Positions 62,173 to 64,000 of a stretch of DNA of 64,000 nucleotides are shown here, piece after piece. The position numbers were made by a program, and so were the translations under genes. This DNA comes from CATOSP01 sp965237775 (GTDB taxonomy: Bacteria > Chloroflexota > Dehalococcoidia > Lucifugimonadales > UBA3495), in the NCBI GenBank assembly GCA_965237775.1, contig OZ250155.1:3038001-3102000 (forward strand). Direction: 5' to 3'. Below the pieces are notes generated by a model. It was not told the origin of the DNA. It saw only the letters and a list, made by a program, of their open reading frames with translations, and made no database searches. The stretch's first letter is position 1, and every line of letters begins with the position of its first letter.

Positions 62173-62439
62173 GTGGAGGAGCGAGAAGGATTTGTCGAGT
62201 TCTTCGAAGATGCCTCTCGCATGTACGACTTTCTCAATGGAACTGACGAAGTCTTAGAACTTTGGGAACAGCTTGCGCACATAGCGGACCACAACGAAAC
62301 CGATTACGAAACCGTCTTCGATCTCCTAACTGAGGAGGGGAATCTGAAGATTATATATGGCCCTCCGTATACTGTCGTTTTTGAGATCGCGCCAGGTAAT
62401 AGAATCTTGGTCTATACGATTCGACAACCTAACTTTTAA
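62173..62439 (+). CDS. Small protein, possible toxin of a two-gene module
   Basis: 88 residues, GTG start. Acidic N-terminus (EEREGFVEFFEDASRMYDF); the C-terminal PYTVVFEIAPGNRILVYTIRQ has alternating hydrophobic strands as in RelE/ParE-type toxins, but there is no firm family match. It is close behind the Panacea-like gene, as in toxin-antitoxin pairs. Toxin activity is inference. Confidence 0.4.
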   Translation: MEEREGFVEFFEDASRMYDFLNGTDEVLELWEQLAHIADHNETDYETVFDLLTEEGNLKIIYGPPYTVVFEIAPGNRILVYTIRQPNF

Positions 62440-62573
62440 CTGCCGGTTCGCGCCTAGGACGCATCGAATCTGAGTCATTGGACCGAAGGGCTTAGGCTCG
62501 TTACTGGTCTTCCCGCGAGGGCTGGTGCGCGCACCTCCGCTCCATATGGGCAAGCTCCTCCGTCACTATCACA

Positions 62574-63401
62574 TCAGGCCCATCGCTCCGCCTCCACCGC
62601 GGTCAGGAAGTCCAAGACCGTGCGGTTAAAGAGGTCTGGCTCCTCCAGATTGATGGCGTGGCCGCTCTGGGGGAATACCGATAGCCCCGCGCTTGGGATG
62701 CGCCGTTTCATGAAGATGCTCGGCTCGACGCAGGGTTCGTCTTCGTCCCCAATCATAATTAGCGTCGGGACTTGCAGCGCCTTTAGCTGCTCCTCCAATT
62801 GGTAAATCGTCGGCCGCTTGATTTGGAATCCTCGAAAGGTGAGGGCCGAGCCCATCGCGGAATGCGCCGCCATCCCATCACGGAATTCTTGCCATCCCCT
62901 GGGGTCTTTCCGCAGCAACTGCACTCGCGTGTTCCCCCTGGTATATTCGTCGGCCACGGGACCCATCCCCTCCGCAAGCAGCCGCGCAGCCATCGCCTCA
63001 CTGTTGGCCAGGAAGGCCTCCCGGTCCGTGGTTCCCGACCCTGCGGAAGCTACTACCAGCGACCGGCACATCTCCGGATAGACGAAGCCGAAATTAAGTA
63101 CGACGGCTCCCCCCATGGACAGCCCGCCCAGGTGCGCCTGCTCAATGCCCAGGTGACCCAATAGCTGCCGCAGATCGTCAACGGCATGTTCCTGGGAGTA
63201 CGCGCCCGGGTCTTCGGGCACGTCCGAGGGCGGATATCCCCGGGCCGCGTAGGTGATGACCCGGTAGCGCCGGGTGAAGAACCTAACCTGGGGCTCCCAG
63301 CTATCGTAGTTGCCCGCGAATTCGTGGCTCCACACCAGGGGATAACCCTCCCCGGTGTCTTCGTAATAAATGTTCACGCCGTTGTTGGAAAAGGTGGCCA
63401 T
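62574..63401 (-). CDS. Alpha/beta hydrolase
   Basis: 275 residues. GYPLVWSHEFAGNYDSWEPQV (oxyanion), GGLSMGGAVVLNFGF near residue 98 (nucleophile Ser), MIGDEDEPCVEP (acid) and FPQSGHAINLEEP (His) are complete. Possibly a lactone or ester hydrolase of the 3-oxoadipate enol-lactonase-like group. ATG at 63401 is preferred over a long upstream extension, which is not hydrolase-like and is GC-rich antisense to the VOC gene; GGAGG lies upstream. Confidence 0.85.
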   Translation of the reverse strand: MATFSNNGVNIYYEDTGEGYPLVWSHEFAGNYDSWEPQVRFFTRRYRVITYAARGYPPSDVPEDPGAYSQEHAVDDLRQLLGHLGIEQAHLGGLSMGGAVVLNFGFVYPEMCRSLVVASAGSGTTDREAFLANSEAMAARLLAEGMGPVADEYTRGNTRVQLLRKDPRGWQEFRDGMAAHSAMGSALTFRGFQIKRPTIYQLEEQLKALQVPTLIMIGDEDEPCVEPSIFMKRRIPSAGLSVFPQSGHAINLEEPDLFNRTVLDFLTAVEAERWA

Positions 63402-63476
63402 TTTAGTCCTCCATCCCGGTTTCCTTGCTCGATGATACAATAGGGTACCCATATTTATGTCAACTCGGAGGGCGAT

Positions 63477-63887
63477 ATGTTTACCAAAGTCCACCACGTT
63501 ACCTACATCGTCGAGAGCATCCAGGAAATGGCTGACTACATTGAGAAGAATTTTGGCATGAAGCCCGACCGGACCGACGAGATCGCTGACCGCGGGTATA
63601 AGTCCATCATGTACTCCATCGGGGAAACGATGGTGGACTTCTTCGAGCCTACTAGGGACGACACCTCGATGGCGCGACAACTCAGGGAAACGGGTCCGGG
63701 CGTGGCACACGTCGCCTGGGGAGTCGACGGCATCGACCAGGTGTTCAACGATCTCAAAGGCAACGGTAACGAAATGCGTGGCGACGCACCTACGTTCAGC
63801 CCCTTCGGGTATAAGACCCTGAGCATCGAGCCCAGCAGTTCCCACGGCATCTACTTCCAACTTGCCGAGGGCGAGGTCTCCGAATAA
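63477..63887 (+). CDS. VOC-family protein
   Basis: 136 residues. VHHVTYIVESIQEMADYIEKNFGMKP and GVAHVAWGVDGIDQVFNDLKGNG are the two VOC modules; a Glu in the loop of SIEPSSSHGIYFQLAEGE gives another potential ligand. Related to methylmalonyl-CoA epimerase-like proteins. It is divergent from the hydrolase at 62574. Confidence 0.85.
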   Translation: MFTKVHHVTYIVESIQEMADYIEKNFGMKPDRTDEIADRGYKSIMYSIGETMVDFFEPTRDDTSMARQLRETGPGVAHVAWGVDGIDQVFNDLKGNGNEMRGDAPTFSPFGYKTLSIEPSSSHGIYFQLAEGEVSE

Positions 63888-63921
63888 CCACCACAAGCCT
63901 GGTATGGAATGGAGAACTGAC

Positions 63922-64000
63922 ATGGAGTACGTTTCTCTTGGCAGGACCGGGTTGCAGGTCTCCAGGGCCGGATTCGGAGGCGGCGGCATTGGGCAGGTCT
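63922..64000 (+). CDS. Aldo/keto reductase (3' end outside window)
   Basis: Only 26 residues are visible: MEYVSLGRTGLQVSRAGFGG and following GGIGQV, the N-terminal strand and loop of aldo/keto reductases. GGAGAAC lies upstream. The gene runs off the window. Confidence 0.75.
   Translation, partial: MEYVSLGRTGLQVSRAGFGGGGIGQV

Noticed and set aside
63402..63989. N-terminal extension of the hydrolase at 62574-63401
   Set aside because: It is antisense to the VOC gene 63477-63887 and has no hydrolase features; the true start is ATG 63401.

Overview
The window reads as one contiguous chromosomal piece of a bacterium, most likely a member of the Chloroflexota, with the Dehalococcoidia/SAR202 lineage as best guess. 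That placement is inference: it rests on the mix of a divergent YchF, a YlxR-InfB cluster without RimP, an NrtS-type protein, a DUF5679 mini-protein, stand-alone 16S rRNA and many catabolic enzymes (luciferase-like monooxygenase, type III CoA-transferases, SCP-x-type thiolase, dimeric alpha/beta-barrel proteins). The 16S gene at 53731-55245 would settle it. Coding density is high, both strands are used in short operons, and GTG/TTG starts are common. I found no tRNA gene, CRISPR array or prophage.

Layout. 1-10804: end of argH, rpe, rpmB, folB, a CitE-like lyase, a NIPSNAP-like protein, a retropepsin-like protease and polA, then a tightly coupled + strand run of two FmdB-type zinc ribbons, an extended ThiE, a translin homologue and an RNase Z-like hydrolase. 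10971-19759: a ComM/YifB ATPase, the DUF3090 + SCO1664-type pair, larC, a divergent ychF, a DUF362 protein, and a UbiA-type prenyl-phosphate transferase with a flippase-like membrane protein. 19976-22968: thioesterase, Rrf2 regulator, and a MoeB/ThiF-like + cysteine synthase operon behind a structured leader with an intrinsic terminator. 23021-28816: nusA-ylxR-infB-rbfA-truB with its own promoter and a leader with alternative pairings, then a promoter and a possible structured RNA ahead of DUF5679. 28842-35007: a frameshifted PHP gene, nrtS, lexA, rpsT, gyrB, and two small metabolic genes.

35315-50147: ridA, an M20 peptidase, thiolase + DUF35 pair, VOC protein, luciferase-like monooxygenase, pyk with a lipoprotein-like gene, and gltB/gltD separated by a Uma2 nuclease-like gene. 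50368-53579: rsfS, ndk and the thiL-tsaE-tsaB operon. 53632-55508: a complete, isolated 16S rRNA transcription unit (promoter, boxB/boxA-like leader, rrs, terminator) with no 23S, 5S or tRNA. 55714-64000: hydrolases, two tandem CoA-transferases with an SDR, an IS630-family element with TIRs and a split transposase, a two-gene toxin-antitoxin-like module abutting the IS, another hydrolase, a VOC protein and the start of an aldo/keto reductase.

The parts most worth following up are the leaders in front of nusA and moeB-cysK, the possible RNA at 28483-28620, the IS-abutting two-gene module at 61421-62439, the translin/RNase Z-like pair, the dyad between gltB and rsfS, and several promoters that imply leaderless mRNAs.
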